Shown: positions 48,293-61,052, counted from the stretch's first letter. The stretch is DNA of 64,000 bases from Schistosoma haematobium (GCF_000699445.3 NC_067195.1:62533591-62597590); one strand, 5' to 3'. Numbers and translations are program-made. Notes: generated by a model from the letters alone, not told the origin.

Positions 48293-50879
48293 TTGTTTAT
48301 TCATACAGGGAATACGTAAAGTACTTGAAATCTATATGATATTAAAATTTAGTCTGAGTGAATTTGTAAGTAGTTGAATCAGATGATTAATAATTATCTA
48401 TTTTAAATCCTCGTTGATCCTTTTTAAATTTAGTATATTTTTCAACACAAAGGATGATTAGTTTCTGTTCTAATGAAACTATCCTGATAAGCAAAATTTT
48501 CGTCTGCTTAAAATATAAATGTACATACTTAGAAAGTTTCTTCTGTTATATTCAACACAAACAGTTTGAACATAATGATCAGTTGGGAAAAAGAATTCTA
48601 TTTCGATACTTTGAATTCTGAACTAATACTAAGTCATTTATTCAATTTATATGTATAACTGTCAATATGTGGTTGTGGTTGAAGTCACGAACCAATTTAT
48701 GTTGAATAACTATTGAATAATGAACGTCATATTTGTAAATTAAAACAAAAATTTACCATTTAGTAGTTCTTTATTAGAAATCAAATATTGTTCCTTGAAG
48801 GGATTTTATAAAATTCATTGTGTTATTCATGATTACGTGATGAGTTTTAGTTAACGAGGTATACAGGTGCTGTAATACTTAACATGCTTAAATAAAAACC
48901 TACGCATATATATACAATCATGCATATAGAATTCTATCACTCGAAAAAATCATTACAGATTAATATCTAAATGTCAATTAAGCGTAAGAAATACATTGTT
49001 ACTGTCAATCAATGAAGTCTGATCCCTTCTGGGTTTTTTTTCGTTTTTTGTTTTTAATTTCAATAATTTGGCATAAAAATGAAGATGATTAGCCAAATCA
49101 AATAACATTTAGATCTAGATAGTTAGGTCTCATTTATTAAATTAGACGGTTTAGTTTAATATGACAGTAAAGGACAAACTGACAATTCATTTATGTATAC
49201 ATGAAATGATATATGGTATGCATATATATGGATATTAAGTTCGCGTGTGTCTAAAATTTTAAATGAACAAACTACTTTAATGACTGTCAGATTAAAGTTT
49301 CGCTAAAAGATTATATACGGAGAGAAAGAGAGAAAAAAGGAACATAAAAATAATCATACTATTTATAATAACTCAGTAATTTGCAGAAGTTTCTACACTA
49401 TCTCTCTCTTTTGCATGTTTTGTGTTGTTTCAGATCAATCACAATATTCATTTAGAAACTTTTTAATCGAATAAACAAATCTAAAGATTAGTATTTATTT
49501 GACAGCATACTTCTAATTATTACCTGATTTATTTGACTTCATTAACTATTACTAAGAATGCTTAATTCATAAGTAATATTGATTACCTCATTCATGACAA
49601 ATTGGATCTACACTCTGTTGAACAGCTGAGATAAAATATGATTAAATTAAGTTTAGTTAAAAATAGTATTTAATCTACTGTATAATTATGGCTACTAGCA
49701 TTCTGTGATATATATGCAAGAGTTAAATTGATATTTGTTATCTAATCCAAGTATAATCGTAGTTACAGTTCTTAATATTCCTGAATATTTAGTTATTAAG
49801 GGATTTTAATTGAATGATTTACAAAAATAAGGAGTCTTAATTTTTATTACTTATTAGTGCCAACTATTTATCAGTAGTATATGAAACAATGTAATACTAA
49901 TCCAGTTAATTTTATATGGAAGATGATTGTAACATAAAGTGAGTGGATCGTATAGTGATCTTACACAATGTTCATGTTCACCTAGAAAAACAGCATCTCT
50001 TACACACAGAGTCACAATGGTTCTCAGAAGACTTTTGAAAACATTTCAATCACAAGATATTAAGGTCTATGTTAAGTATAACTGTGAACTGTGAACCTTA
50101 AACAAGAACTGTTGATGCTCATGTAGTACATATGTCTAATTTCTAATAGTTATTTTACAATCACCTATCGTCAATTAAGACTAGGGACATGCAGAGTAAA
50201 TACTAGTATATGTCTGTTAAAACATTTAGCAACAATCGCGTTCGAGAACAAGATCTTTTGGTTTCCAGTTTCGCCGGTCTGAACAATACTGACTTATATA
50301 TATAGTGATTTGTTTTAGTATTTAATAGTTATTTTTGGTGTAATCAGACTGGACTCGGATAAAGTATTATTTCAATCGAAAAAACGTGCTATTTTGGAGT
50401 CATTTAAACAAAAGCAACTCAATATATATTAAATCAGAATACTATGTAAGATATGTTTCGTGAGAACATTTAAAGGAAATATTTATCTAGAAAAAGCAAA
50501 TTTAAGAAAAATACCTGAATAAGTTTTACTGACTCTGACTGCACGTGCTCTTTCACAAGAAAATCTTTTCTATGTTTTTGTCATTACCGAAAAGAAAAGG
50601 TTAATAAATTAAATGATAACATTCGTGACTCGAATTTCACAATGCGGTCTTTTTTGCTTGTCCATAACTTAACTTCTGTGTGATTATTATATAAATAAAG
50701 GTGAGGGAGATAGTTTATTTCCAAACCCACAAACCTCTTAATATATCATTGATAGAATTCAGGAAGCATTTATACTCTCTATAATTATGGACATCGGTAT
50801 TAACATGGTTGTCTGTCTACACGTATGCGAATAAGGCTATGACTATTACTTTATTCGAATTTAGAGTATGGGGGGTGAT
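48293..50879. other. AT-rich spacer; no gene recognised
   Basis: Nothing beyond short simple runs was recognised. Confidence 0.4.
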
Positions 50880-51318
50880 AAGACTGAAGACAGAATAGAG
50901 TGAATTCGAATGAATAGTTAGAACAGTAAGTTGTATCTTTCGAAAATTCTCTACTCCTCATCTCATATTTATCCACCTCTGCACTATTCATCCACATCTC
51001 ATTATTTATTTCAGTCTCATTTTTATTTACTGGCAGAAATGAGATGATTGCGTGACAAGTATTCATCTTTCTACTAAGCATTTACTTGAGAAGAATACAG
51101 TGTGTTCGAGTTGCTTATTTATATTTTGTATTCAACTAAGCAAGTTATTTTGTTGATTCAAAAAAGGCAGAGTCATATTTTTTCATGGAATGTATTCAAT
51201 GGTTTTCTATCTGTTTGCAAGTCTCCATGTGTTTTTGTGTGTGGATATATTTATATATTAAGAAAATTGAGATCATATTGAGGACAAGCAAACATTGAAA
51301 CAGGAATCAATAAAATTG
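50880..51318. repeat. 439-bp dispersed repeat, copy 2
   Basis: Direct copy of 27051-27489 with three visible differences. The immediate left flank (gagtatggggggtgat) differs from that of copy 1. Confidence 0.85.
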
Positions 51319-52735
51319 TATTGCAATTAATTATTTTATTCCCATATAAACTTGGGGAAATTTTCAGGTTAATAACGTCATTTTCACTAGTGTTTATGTT
51401 TGTTGTCATCTTTTGCAAAGTGAATAATCCATATTTTAAGATTATTATAACAAATAAATGATGTCAGAAAAGTATTTTATATAAATAATCTATTCCAGAT
51501 AATGAAGTAATTATCTTAAACCCCTTGAATTTGAAGATATTTGATGTATGCCGGTTATATTTGGTCACCAGTTCTAGAATCGAAATCCATAATTAAATGG
51601 ACACAAAAAAACTTAGAAATAGTAGTAGGTTAGATTACCCTCTGAATGAACAATTCAGCCCATATAAGAAATTGGAAATAATAATAAAGTTTGTGAACTA
51701 CTTTTGTTATTAATCGCATATTTAGATTTGAATTTAAAAGTAAAGTGTTAAGTAGATAATCGGAATCATTTTCAGTTGGACAAACTTTTTTCCAAATAAA
51801 GCTAAGTATTTCATATTAATATTGTATACATCAATTTAATTTATATGAATATGACTAGTTTTATGCATGCATCGAAGACTTTAAAAATCTGAATGCATTA
51901 TTTTCCTTACAACACCATAATACTTATAAAAACTGGATCGAAATCAGTTATCTAAAACTTATTGGGTAGTAATACTTTTTCTATTTATGTCAACTGGTGA
52001 CTGAGGTTATTTTACATTCGACTATTCAACACATATTGACGGTTTTTTTCTGGTTAGCTATAGTCATTTCAAATAACGTTCAGAAATGACATAACATTTC
52101 AATTGATCAAACCTATCGAAAATCAGAACATATTTCTGATAGTGTATGTTCATCGATCTACATAGCAACTACCTGATTTACTAAGCTTTTTTTAAAGAAT
52201 ACTTATATATATTTATTTGGCTTGGGATAAGGTTATATTTTAATCCAAAATAATCGATAATGTCTAGTCAGCAACAGAATAATCTACGGTTCATTTATCA
52301 TACACACGCACACATGTTTTTCTAGTCAACACATTTATATCAAATGTTGGTCACAAAACTGATTGGAAAGTGACAAAAGAACATGCATCAACTAGTAACA
52401 CATAAAGCGTTTTGCATTATATACATATCACTTTATTGAATAAATGTTCATTGAATTTCAAGCCCTATCAGTAATCGTTGATAAAGAAAATATAATTATT
52501 ATGGTATATCCTCTGAAAGTGTTGAAGTTTCTATCGATCAAGAACGTATTGACAATAGACTGTATAGTAAACAAACTCATTACAACAAGATAACAATTAT
52601 TTCACTCACATTTAGGATATCATTAAAAGAATGAATGAAATATATGCTTTGTGTATACTAGAAAATAAATTGGTAAATCTTTTATTATAGTCTGTAACCT
52701 AATAATTTCACAAGCTAATAAAATATAATTTTAAT
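51319..52735. other. AT-rich spacer; no gene recognised
   Basis: No recognisable feature. Confidence 0.35.
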
Positions 52736-52860
52736 TGTTGAGTTCGTGAGTCAATTGAAGCTAAACCACTATGGAAATTCTAGGAAGCACTGAACGGCCG
52801 TTTCGTCCTATTGTGCGGCGCCTCAGCAGTGCGTATCCACGATCTCACCTCGTGAGATAA
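52736..52860 (-). mobile_element. Family B retroposon, 3' part
   Basis: Tail and hammerhead on the minus strand. The core reads CTGAGGC in place of CTGAGGA and the triplet is GTT, so it should be inactive. It ends at the inverted pair of the tRNA-like B-box stem (atctcacctcgtgagat). Confidence 0.65.
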
Positions 52861-53649
52861 ATAAAATATATTTGTCACTAATAGTTACATTGTAGGACTA
52901 TATACTGTTATCTGTAGGATTCACGTAATCATATCTCAAGAATTTAAACACAAGAATTTACGTCCACTTGTTTGTAAGTAAGACCTCATCAGTTATAAAT
53001 TAATAAATGGTGCATTCAATAAAATAAAATGTGATTACAATTAAGTAATATTGAATTAAATGAACGGGTATATGTAGTTTTCTTAATAGTAAATTCTGTA
53101 CTACCAATCATCTGACATCTAAACCAACATTTGCACAGTTATTATCCAGTTTATGTATTAATTACTGTTACTAAATGATATTCTTGAGTGTTTCCCTTAA
53201 CGTAACCAATAATTACACATTTATTATATATTTTTCAACAATAAAAAATGAGTCTGAATAAATAATTACTTTGTTCAAGTTCCAGTGAAAACGTCAAACG
53301 GGAATCCAAGTATATCTAGCGTTTTAGACTCCTTAACTAGCCACTATCGAGAACGCTGTTTAAATATTTCTTTTTATACTGTCATGATTGAAGATACTCA
53401 GCAGTTAGAATTTGCAGCCACCTTCAATACAACAAATATAATAATCAGGAATAAAACTAACTTAAGTCTTCTATAATGAACATTTTAGTACCGATGCTAT
53501 GATTTAATATGATCGATTATTATCATAAGTGTGTGAAATTTGTATAAAATAATCTTTTCATCTATATCTGAAGTTATTCGAAAGAAAAACTGTCCCAAAC
53601 TACCGATAATTGAAAAACATGCCTTTTTTGCGACACACAATCAACTCTA

Positions 53650-54122
53650 TTTATTTATTAACTTAAACACATAAACATTGATACAAGGAGGTACCAAATA
53701 GATATGCGCTACATAAATCATTCGATTCGTGTAAGGGCTGGGATACTGCCTGGGTGCCCAGACCGAAGCAGGTGGTTTTCTTAGAGGGTCACACCCCGAG
53801 CCTTTGACCTAAAGGTCTGATCCGAAAAACAGTGGAGCATCGTGAGGAGATGCAGTCACATGGTAGCCGGTGACCAACGATTGGTTCATACGCCACCTGT
53901 TCCCACAGGACACTGGAGCCCATGTGCGCCATTGGTTTGGAATCCGGTTAAAGCGCCGGGCATTTGCTTTTTGTCCTCTCATTTTCGTAAACAACACTCC
54001 CGCCACGAGAAGGCAGTGAGTAAGACTTCCCCGGCAGAGGCTGTATACGCGTGGCTGTGTAAGAGCATTTCGAGAGTGAGGGTGGGCTCACCCCACTCTC
54101 GACCATACAAAGGCATTTGTGG
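53650..54122 (-). mobile_element. GC-rich retroposon or LINE 3' end, copy 2 (inverted relative to 41.0 kb)
   Basis: Reverse-complement match to 40979-41470 over nearly its whole length, with the tail (TTTATTTATTAACTTAAACA as written on plus) at the low-coordinate end. It is slightly better preserved than copy 1. The open frames across it (53809-54006, 53842-54129) are not shared in frame with copy 1 and are not called as genes. Confidence 0.72.
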
Positions 54123-54866
54123 GAAATGAACTCAATTCAATTTAACCAAAACTTTCCAGCACTATTGAAATTTTAGAAGAAAAAAAATGAAATGAAGATA
54201 ATTTTCAAGTTAACTGGGTTATGACTATAATTAATTTTTTTTAAAATAATATCTATTAAAAATCACGTTAGTTCAGTAATAAACGTAACCAAAGACTATC
54301 CTATTCAGTTATCTTTATCGGTATCCTCCATTCATTATTATTTATACGGAAACAGTATGAAAATTTAGCGTTGTTTCATCTTGAAAATAATTAAAATGAA
54401 TGAATTAAATTTATTCACTCTAATGAACAAATAAAATAATATCTCTGTTGTAATAAATTCAGTTATTTTCAAGAAAACATAGTTACCTTTAATTATTCCA
54501 TACAAAAATCATTTCTTGATTGGTTTTATACAATCATCACGTTCCACGAAACAATTGATAATGATTTCTTTTGTTTTCTTCAAGTGATGTGTGGATGTCC
54601 AAGTGGAAAATACAATTATCTTTTCTAAGATTTATGATATACTTTGTAAATAACAAAATAACTTCGTCAATAAGTGGAATGATCTCCATTAGTTACTGTC
54701 CTTAAACTATGATTATTTAGTTATATACTTCATATATTTTAAAAGTTATTTAGGTATTTTGCTTCTTTTAATTATGAATAGGACTTGTATATAAGATTTT
54801 TATTCTATAATAAGATTAAATTATTCTTTTGAGAAATTTAGTTATTCTACAAAAATTTATTTTATC

Positions 54867-55199
54867 AGAAGGGAGTTTTGTGGAGATTTTGGTAATTTTA
54901 TAGTTGAATTCACGAGTTAAATAAAGCAAGACCACCATGGAAAACCTGGAAGCACTGAACAAACGTTTCGTCCTAGTATGCTATTCCTCAGCAAAGTGCA
55001 TCCATCGTTGGATGCCGGCTCAGTAGTCTAGAAGTTAAGGGCTTGCGTGAGAGATTGGTAGGCCCTGGGTTCAAATCCTGAAAGAGGATCGTGGATGCGC
55101 ACTGCCTATGAATCTCGTACTAGGATAAAAAGGCCATCCAGTGCTTCCAGGTTTTCAATGGTGGTCCAGCGTCAATTGACTCATGGATTCAACTATAAA
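54867..55199. mobile_element. Family B inverted composite (hammerhead minus, tRNA head and hammerhead plus)
   Basis: Left arm (54867-55004, minus) holds the tail and hammerhead. The right part (55005-55199, plus) starts with cgttggatgccggctcagta and holds a complete tRNA-like head (B box gggttcaaatcct), hammerhead and tail. The outer 130 or so bases are thus inverted repeats. Both ribozymes are damaged. The junction at cgttggatgccggctcag resembles that at 31.27 kb. Confidence 0.72.
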
Positions 55200-57157
55200 A
55201 AGATTATTTGTTATTTAAAACCTTGATAAGTTAAAACTGAGGATTATAATTCGAGTATGTGTGTTATGTTAAAACCTTTATTAGAAAATGCGAATTTAAT
55301 AAGATCCATTTAAATGAGGTTTTTGTTCTCAATAATAAAAACAATAATAAGTATTAATACCAAGGATGGATTTGATACTTTCAAATATCTGAAGACCTGA
55401 CTTATGTTCAGTTGCGTAATGTCAGAACGTCAAGTTTCTACAGCTTGAGATATCAAGAAATATTATTATTTCATTATTAAAAATGTTTTTATTCAATGAG
55501 ATTTTAAATTGTCAGTTCTGTTTACAAATCTCGTATGTCGCAAAATATTATACATAAATTTTTCACGCTGATCAACTTTTGATTCGAGAATTATGCTTTA
55601 CATACATCGATCTGTGTATATTGTCACAACTCTAACTAATATTCGCTTGTTCCCTGATATCATTCAATAAGCTTGAATTTAAGAACATACAAAAGTTTGC
55701 ACTTGCGTAAATATAATGAGGTACAATTATGAAATACAGAACAAGGGCTTCAAATGTTTACTTGACAGATACTTATATTCTTCATTCAGTAAACTTTATT
55801 TTATTTTCATTCATATTTCCGTCTTTACTTGACCTTTAAAATATCAATGATAACTTGTCAGGCAAATAAGACTACGATGTATAATATATTCGATCAGCCT
55901 ATTTCATTGATGTTACTTTCAGCTTTAGACGATAGATTCATCATTCGGTGAACCACTTAGTGTATGGCGAATTAAAAATGCAAATAACTGTTTGAGATTT
56001 ATACATCAGTGAGCACCGCGTTTTATTCGCACATTATTATTCAAGTATTGTATAAGATAAGTCTGAATTAAATACTCTAAGTATTGAATGATATTAACAT
56101 TTAAGACATTCATTTAAGTCTTTAAAATGTATTCAAATGACTAGTGTTTTAAAAAAAATTCATCAGTCTAACCCAGTGATTCTTTTGTTATCATGTATTC
56201 TACCAACTTGACTATGTGAGAAGTAAGATACGTCCATTTGCAATAAAACTCAATACAACTTAAATCTAAAATGTAATAGATTACATTATTATAAATCTCT
56301 CAATATATTCAGTTTTACTATATAGGATGAAAATTGGCTAATTTCTGTATTCAACATAAGACTTGTTCATAGTGATGAACAACATTATGATCTTGTTAAG
56401 TTATTGGTTTGTGATAACACTTGTGATTGAATAAATAATCTTTTTTAGTATTTCAGTTGTTTCCAAGATCAACATTTTGATTTTTTCAATCACCATTTTA
56501 GATATAATAATGAAAATATTGTAGACATTAAACATAAAAATGTATAAAGAGAACTGAAAAACAGATTTCAGTTACAAATTATTCATAATCCTAGTCAACA
56601 CTTATGATATTGAAGAGAATTAATACGGGACAAACTTTTTTAAGGTGAAGAACCTAGAAAGGAATGGTAGGTAGGTCAGTAAAATTAAAGTCTACTGTTT
56701 TCTTTCCTTACACACCCTCTTGTAAATTCTCTTACCATTTATCCTAAATTTATTCATCTATTTAATTTTCAACCAATCGGAATCCATATATTTGTTTTCT
56801 TCCGTATACCAGAAACGGGACTCAATTGTTCTGACCAATGAAAGTTCAGAACTGATTCCTTCATCAAATTAATAACTAGATACATATTTTTTAAGCAAGA
56901 AACATTGATGAAAATCAATATAACTTGAGATTATCTTTGTTGCTATTACTATTAATAATATTACTGCTATCAATACTACTATTATTTCTACTTTCAATTA
57001 AGATAAGTGGACTATCAGGAGATAATACTGGGAAAATAATTTTGACAAGTATTTTCAACAATCAATTCCAAAGAAAAAACATTGGTTTTGCAATTAAAAC
57101 CTCTTCACAAGGAATTTTATATACTGTACTATTAACACATATACATATAAATTTGAT
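55200..57157. other. AT-rich spacer upstream of the AHR homologue
   Basis: No recognisable gene or repeat. A leucine/isoleucine-rich open frame (56925-57239) overlaps AHR exon 1 in another frame and is a shadow. Any promoter or untranslated exon of the AHR homologue should lie here, but no specific element could be identified. Confidence 0.35.
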
Positions 57158-57167
57158 CAATCTTCAG
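57158..57167 (+). promoter_or_regulatory. Acceptor-like site directly upstream of the AHR start codon
   Basis: The sequence caatcttcag ends two bases before the first candidate ATG and follows a possible branch sequence (tttgatcaat). It could be the acceptor for an untranslated 5' exon or for spliced-leader trans-splicing, which schistosomes use on part of their transcripts. The sequence alone cannot distinguish these, and a genomic transcription start just upstream is also possible. Confidence 0.35.
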
Positions 57168-57169
57168 AC

Positions 57170-57234
57170 ATGGTTGATGACTGGGTTATTAAAACTATGT
57201 ATGCGACAAAACGGCGCAGAAAAAATCCTAAAAG
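57170..57234 (+). CDS. AHR: Aryl hydrocarbon receptor homologue, exon 1 (start codon and basic N-terminus)
   Basis: This short exon encodes MVDDWVIKTMYATKRRRKNP, then K and two bases of a split codon, before a GTTAGT donor. The MYATKRRR-type start is the signature N-terminus of invertebrate AHR proteins; C. elegans AHR-1 and Drosophila Spineless begin with MYASKRR- or MYATKRRR-like sequences. AHR is a bHLH-PAS transcription factor that pairs with ARNT and, in invertebrates, controls neuronal and sensory cell fate without known dioxin binding. Two in-frame ATG codons are present, at 57170 and 57197. The second gives exactly the family-type start, while the first adds nine residues. The frame is open upstream only to 57098. 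A caatcttcag acceptor-like site ends at 57167, so the exon may begin there. The end phase (AG|) joins the T of the bHLH exon to give Ser, in full agreement. Confidence 0.85.
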
Positions 57235-58089
57235 GTTAGTAGATAGCATAACACTTTTTTTAGAGACCAATAACCTCTTGGGTCTACATCTAGTATGCGT
57301 TTTATTTTAGTGACTGACTTTGTAAACATGCAATATCAATATCCTTTATGGAATAATTATTTATTTAGCATGTTATTGCATGTACAAGGGTTCTATTCGT
57401 TTATATATATATCCGTAATCATGGTTAATAAACTGTATAAAACTTAAGCTACTCGAATTCGTTTGAAGATACCAATTTATAATTTGTCAGTGAAATTCTT
57501 TCTAGTGCATATCAATAGATGATATTGAAATGATATCGTGTCGATTCAAGATGTGATCAAAACGTAAGGAGACTTTACTTTTAACTTAATGTAGCAACGT
57601 TTTTTAACAAGACAAACCAATAAATGCCCTTATGAATCAACATACAAATAACTCAATACTAGCTAACATAAACTATAGATGAAAGGAAGGAATGAATCAT
57701 TGAACTTAATAAGCAAAAAATACATGGTGTATCTAATGTGGTTGTTTAAAAAAACTTGGTGAATGATTCTTACTTTCTCAGTATTTATTGATATGCGGGG
57801 AAATTCTACAAAGAGATTCTGATCATTTATATAATCTTAAATTTGTCTTCTAAAAAAGGGACATAATTACTAGTTAGCGAGTTATGCTCGAGTGCTTCTA
57901 TACTAAACGTCAATTATCACAATTTAAAACTAAAAAAAATTCTGAAAAGAAGTTACATGTAGTCAAGTCATAAATTTTTAGATGACAAGCTCTCTTTTCA
58001 AAACAAATATATTAATAAGTTTATATACACCGATTAGAACGATCGAAAAACATCATTCACTGTGTTTTCACTGTATAAGATTTTTTCTA

Positions 58090-58265
58090 TTGAGATCATG
58101 AACTTATCAATGCCAAAACTTTGTTGAAAACCTGGAAGCAATGGACGACCGTTTCGTCTTGGTGTGCGGCTCTTCAGCAATGCTCATTCCATACTTGGGA
58201 CTCGAAACCAGGAACTTTAGTTTCATGCGTGAATGCTTAACCTCTAGACCACCATTTGATATGAT
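58090..58265 (-). mobile_element. Family B retroposon in AHR intron 1
   Basis: Minus strand, opposite to the host gene. The ribozyme keeps CTGAAGA, GAAA, GTC and a good stem I (gcattg/cattgc, one mismatch), but stem II has mismatches. Part of the tRNA-like head is present (aggttaagcattcacgcatg). Confidence 0.65.
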
Positions 58266-58619
58266 ATTGACTAAAAAATTTCTACATGTCATAGAATATA
58301 TATATTTAATTTTAAGAAAAAATCTGGATTATTTGATCAACATAATTTTATGTTACAGACTTGAGCAAATGAAGAATAGTGTCAAACTTTAATACTAATT
58401 ACTACTAGTTTCAAATCTAGTTGATATATCGTTTTTAATAGCATGAATAGAAGAAATCATAGGTACCTCACTGACCATATGTTGACTTTTGTCAATTTTT
58501 ACTAAATAGATCTAGGAATTTTCTATGCTATTATTAACTAAGACGATACTAATAATCATTTTTATCTTCATAGTTCATACTATTTGAATGTGATGGAATT
58601 CAGAAATATGTAAATTACT

Positions 58620-59004
58620 AAGCAAAGATGGATAGTGACTAGCAGTGGAATCCATGACGCACGATTCGTTCTATCTGGGAATCGCCAGTCGGATGTACCT
58701 ACATCTCAGTTGATATTCACTCCAGGATTCGAACTGAGTACCATTCTCTTCAAGTGCCATCACGTTATCCACTTAGCTACTGAGTTCTGATAGCCACTTG
58801 CTTGTGTAATGAGTTGAAGTTTAAATTCATTTTGTATAGTTTTTCTGAATCTGCTCAATGATATTAAGTACTGCAATTGATCAGTCTCTTATTGGTATAT
58901 GTGCATCCTGTGTGCATTACCTCGATAATGCCTTAATTACCAAATAGGACAGAACGCGCTTTCTGAATTCCACTATTAACCATCATCCATCTTTGCTTAT
59001 AATG
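58620..59004. mobile_element. Family A element with inverted ends in AHR intron 1
   Basis: The ends are taagcaaagatggat (left) and its reverse complement atccatctttgctta (right), continuing inward as imperfect inverted hammerhead segments of about 55 bases. TA dinucleotides flank both ends. Between them are a minus-strand tRNA-like head and the family A body with its cagtctcttattggtatatg block. The left ribozyme core reads CTGGCGAT, so it should be inactive; the right is only partial. A separate body fragment follows at 59035-59122. Confidence 0.65.
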
Positions 59005-59034
59005 TTTGTGAATTAAGGCAATATCGAAGCACAC

Positions 59035-59122
59035 TGTACAGAATACACATATGCCAATAAGTGATTGATCAATTGCAGTTCTAAACTTCAATGGGAAGAT
59101 TCAGACAAACAATACAAAATGT
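59035..59122 (+). repeat. Family A body fragment
   Basis: acacatatgccaataagtga onward to the caaacaatac block matches the central body of the 28-kb family A copy. Confidence 0.6.
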
Positions 59123-59541
59123 ATGTAAATTACTGTTAGGCTAATGGATTAGAATAAAATTAATAATATTTAACGTTTATTTTCACTGTTAACATTATTA
59201 ACTCTTTAGTATAAGTTTGTCGCTTAAAATTTCAAGAAAGTACATTTCCATAATTTTAAGTGATCAATAGTTTGTTTTCACGTAAAATATTACAATGTTA
59301 TTATCAATATTGTTTTAAATATAAGATATTTACTACTAGGTTAACCACTGAAAAGGACTATCAGGAAGCAAATGATTATCTTAAAGATATTTTACAGAGA
59401 ATCCCTAAATATTATTATATCAATACTATTTTGTAGGTAAATCCTAGTGTGCTTTAAGTGTCAGAGAATATTCATCATTCATTTATTAAGATAATGTGCT
59501 ACAACTGAAGCCATTAAAAAGAAAACTCTATGATAATTTAA

Positions 59542-60360
59542 ATTTAATTACCGTAACTTTTATTCAATATTTCATTTAATATTGTGAATACAGTGAAAAT
59601 GAAACAGAATACAGAATATAAGAGAAAGTAAATTAGTAAACAGATGGTTACTTCTCTCCTATAGATCATATCTACTGAAAGAATCGCAAGTGAACTCATC
59701 TACACACACACACACTCTCTCTCTCTCTCCCATATACCTGTCTATCCAAATACATTCATACATTTTATTAATTTATATTCCGTGTATCCCTGTGTTTGTT
59801 TTATCATTGACTTTCTTTCAAATAAACCAACTAACTACACACAGTCAAGCATTCACTCACTTCTACGTTTGTCTATGGATTGACAGGGGTAGTGAAAATA
59901 CACTTCTACCAAAATCCTTCTTTCAAAATCCAATTTCTCATAGACTCGAATGATTAGTATATTAGTATATTATGAATGAATAAGAAATCTGTTCCGCCCA
60001 AAACAAAACTACAATACAAGTTCACCAATGCTAACACAGTTGAGTCAAATTCTGTAAAACAGTATAAACTGGAAATGGAAAATAGGATAAAGCACGCGAC
60101 AGATGGATGTCATACAAATATGAAATCTGATTTCAAGATATTATCGATATAATAAGATGATAGTATTCATCAGTAGTGTGAGTAACGTCATGGTGAATTC
60201 TGTTATTCAGTGTAGTGATAAAGATTACTGTCAATACATGAGTTTTAGAGTTGGATGTATACTCGTATAACTCAATAAGATATTAATATATTACTTTTAA
60301 AAGAAATTCACTTGAATGAATATACATTTTAAAAAATTGGAATAATAAAGAATATTACAT
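59542..60360. repeat. About 819-bp dispersed repeat, copy 2, in AHR intron 1
   Basis: Direct copy of 33582-34399 at an offset of 25,960 bases and nearly identical, including the AC/CT microsatellite (59702-59729) and an 87-codon frame (59690-59953) of no recognised family. Confidence 0.85.
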
Positions 60361-60792
60361 GATTAGAACCCAGTTAATTCTGGTATAGCCTCTTAGAAAC
60401 CAAGTGCAGATTAATTAATATTCATATAAACATTTTAATTCTCGTTGTTTGAAAATAATGCAGTAGAGAAGTAATTTCAATGGAAATAAATGAATATGTA
60501 CAATGTATGTATCAGAGCATCATATAGAATGAAATTTGAGTTGTTTGTTGAACTCTACATAATTGATTCTAGTTGATCTTCAGCTTTATAGAAGTTTATA
60601 ATATGCTGGATTTTACTGTGTTATTCATCTTTAACGAATGTGTTATTTCTTATTATTGATATTCTTAGTATAACTACTTCTTTTTAGAATATTTTAACAT
60701 TAACAATGAGACTTTTAAATAAGATTTACATTCCATTTAGTTTCAGCTATAATTAAGATCGTGTTTCAGCGTAAACTAATTTTAATTAGTTA

Positions 60793-61052
60793 GTTCTGGT
60801 GAGAAGCCGTATCTAGTGAATTTCAACCGGGTCTGTTGTGAGATAGTAATTCACTGATGACAATAATGGAGAGTGGCGCATTTCCGTGGATTGGTTGAAG
60901 TTAAACATTAAAACCGTTGGATGCTGGTTCAGTGGTTTAGAAATTAAGCGCTCGCGAGCGAGACTGATGGGTCCTGGTGGGATCGTGGAGTCACACTCCT
61001 GGGGAGTCCCATACTGGGACTTTCAGGTTTCCGATAAATCATGAATGCAACT
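60793..61052 (+). mobile_element. Family B retroposon, internally shortened
   Basis: The 5' body (ggtgagaagccgtatctagt) and tRNA-like A-box region (gctggttcagtggtttag) are clear, but the B box is incomplete and the hammerhead has a deletion after catactgggac. It lies about 390 bases upstream of the AHR bHLH exon. Confidence 0.65.

Noticed and set aside
53285..53476. Possible exon after a ttccag acceptor (63 codons)
   Set aside because: No donor, partner exon or recognisable product. Open frames of this length are frequent here by chance.
54581..54630. Cys-rich snippet after a ttttcttcaag acceptor (CGCPSG), considered as a zinc-finger piece
   Set aside because: It lacks the MYT1 finger pattern and stops after a few codons.
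56925..57239. Leu/Ile-rich open frame of 104 codons that looks like a membrane protein
   Set aside because: The hydrophobic start is translated ttatta-type simple sequence. Its end overlaps AHR exon 1 in a different frame, and the AHR frame has clear family motifs and a matching splice phase.
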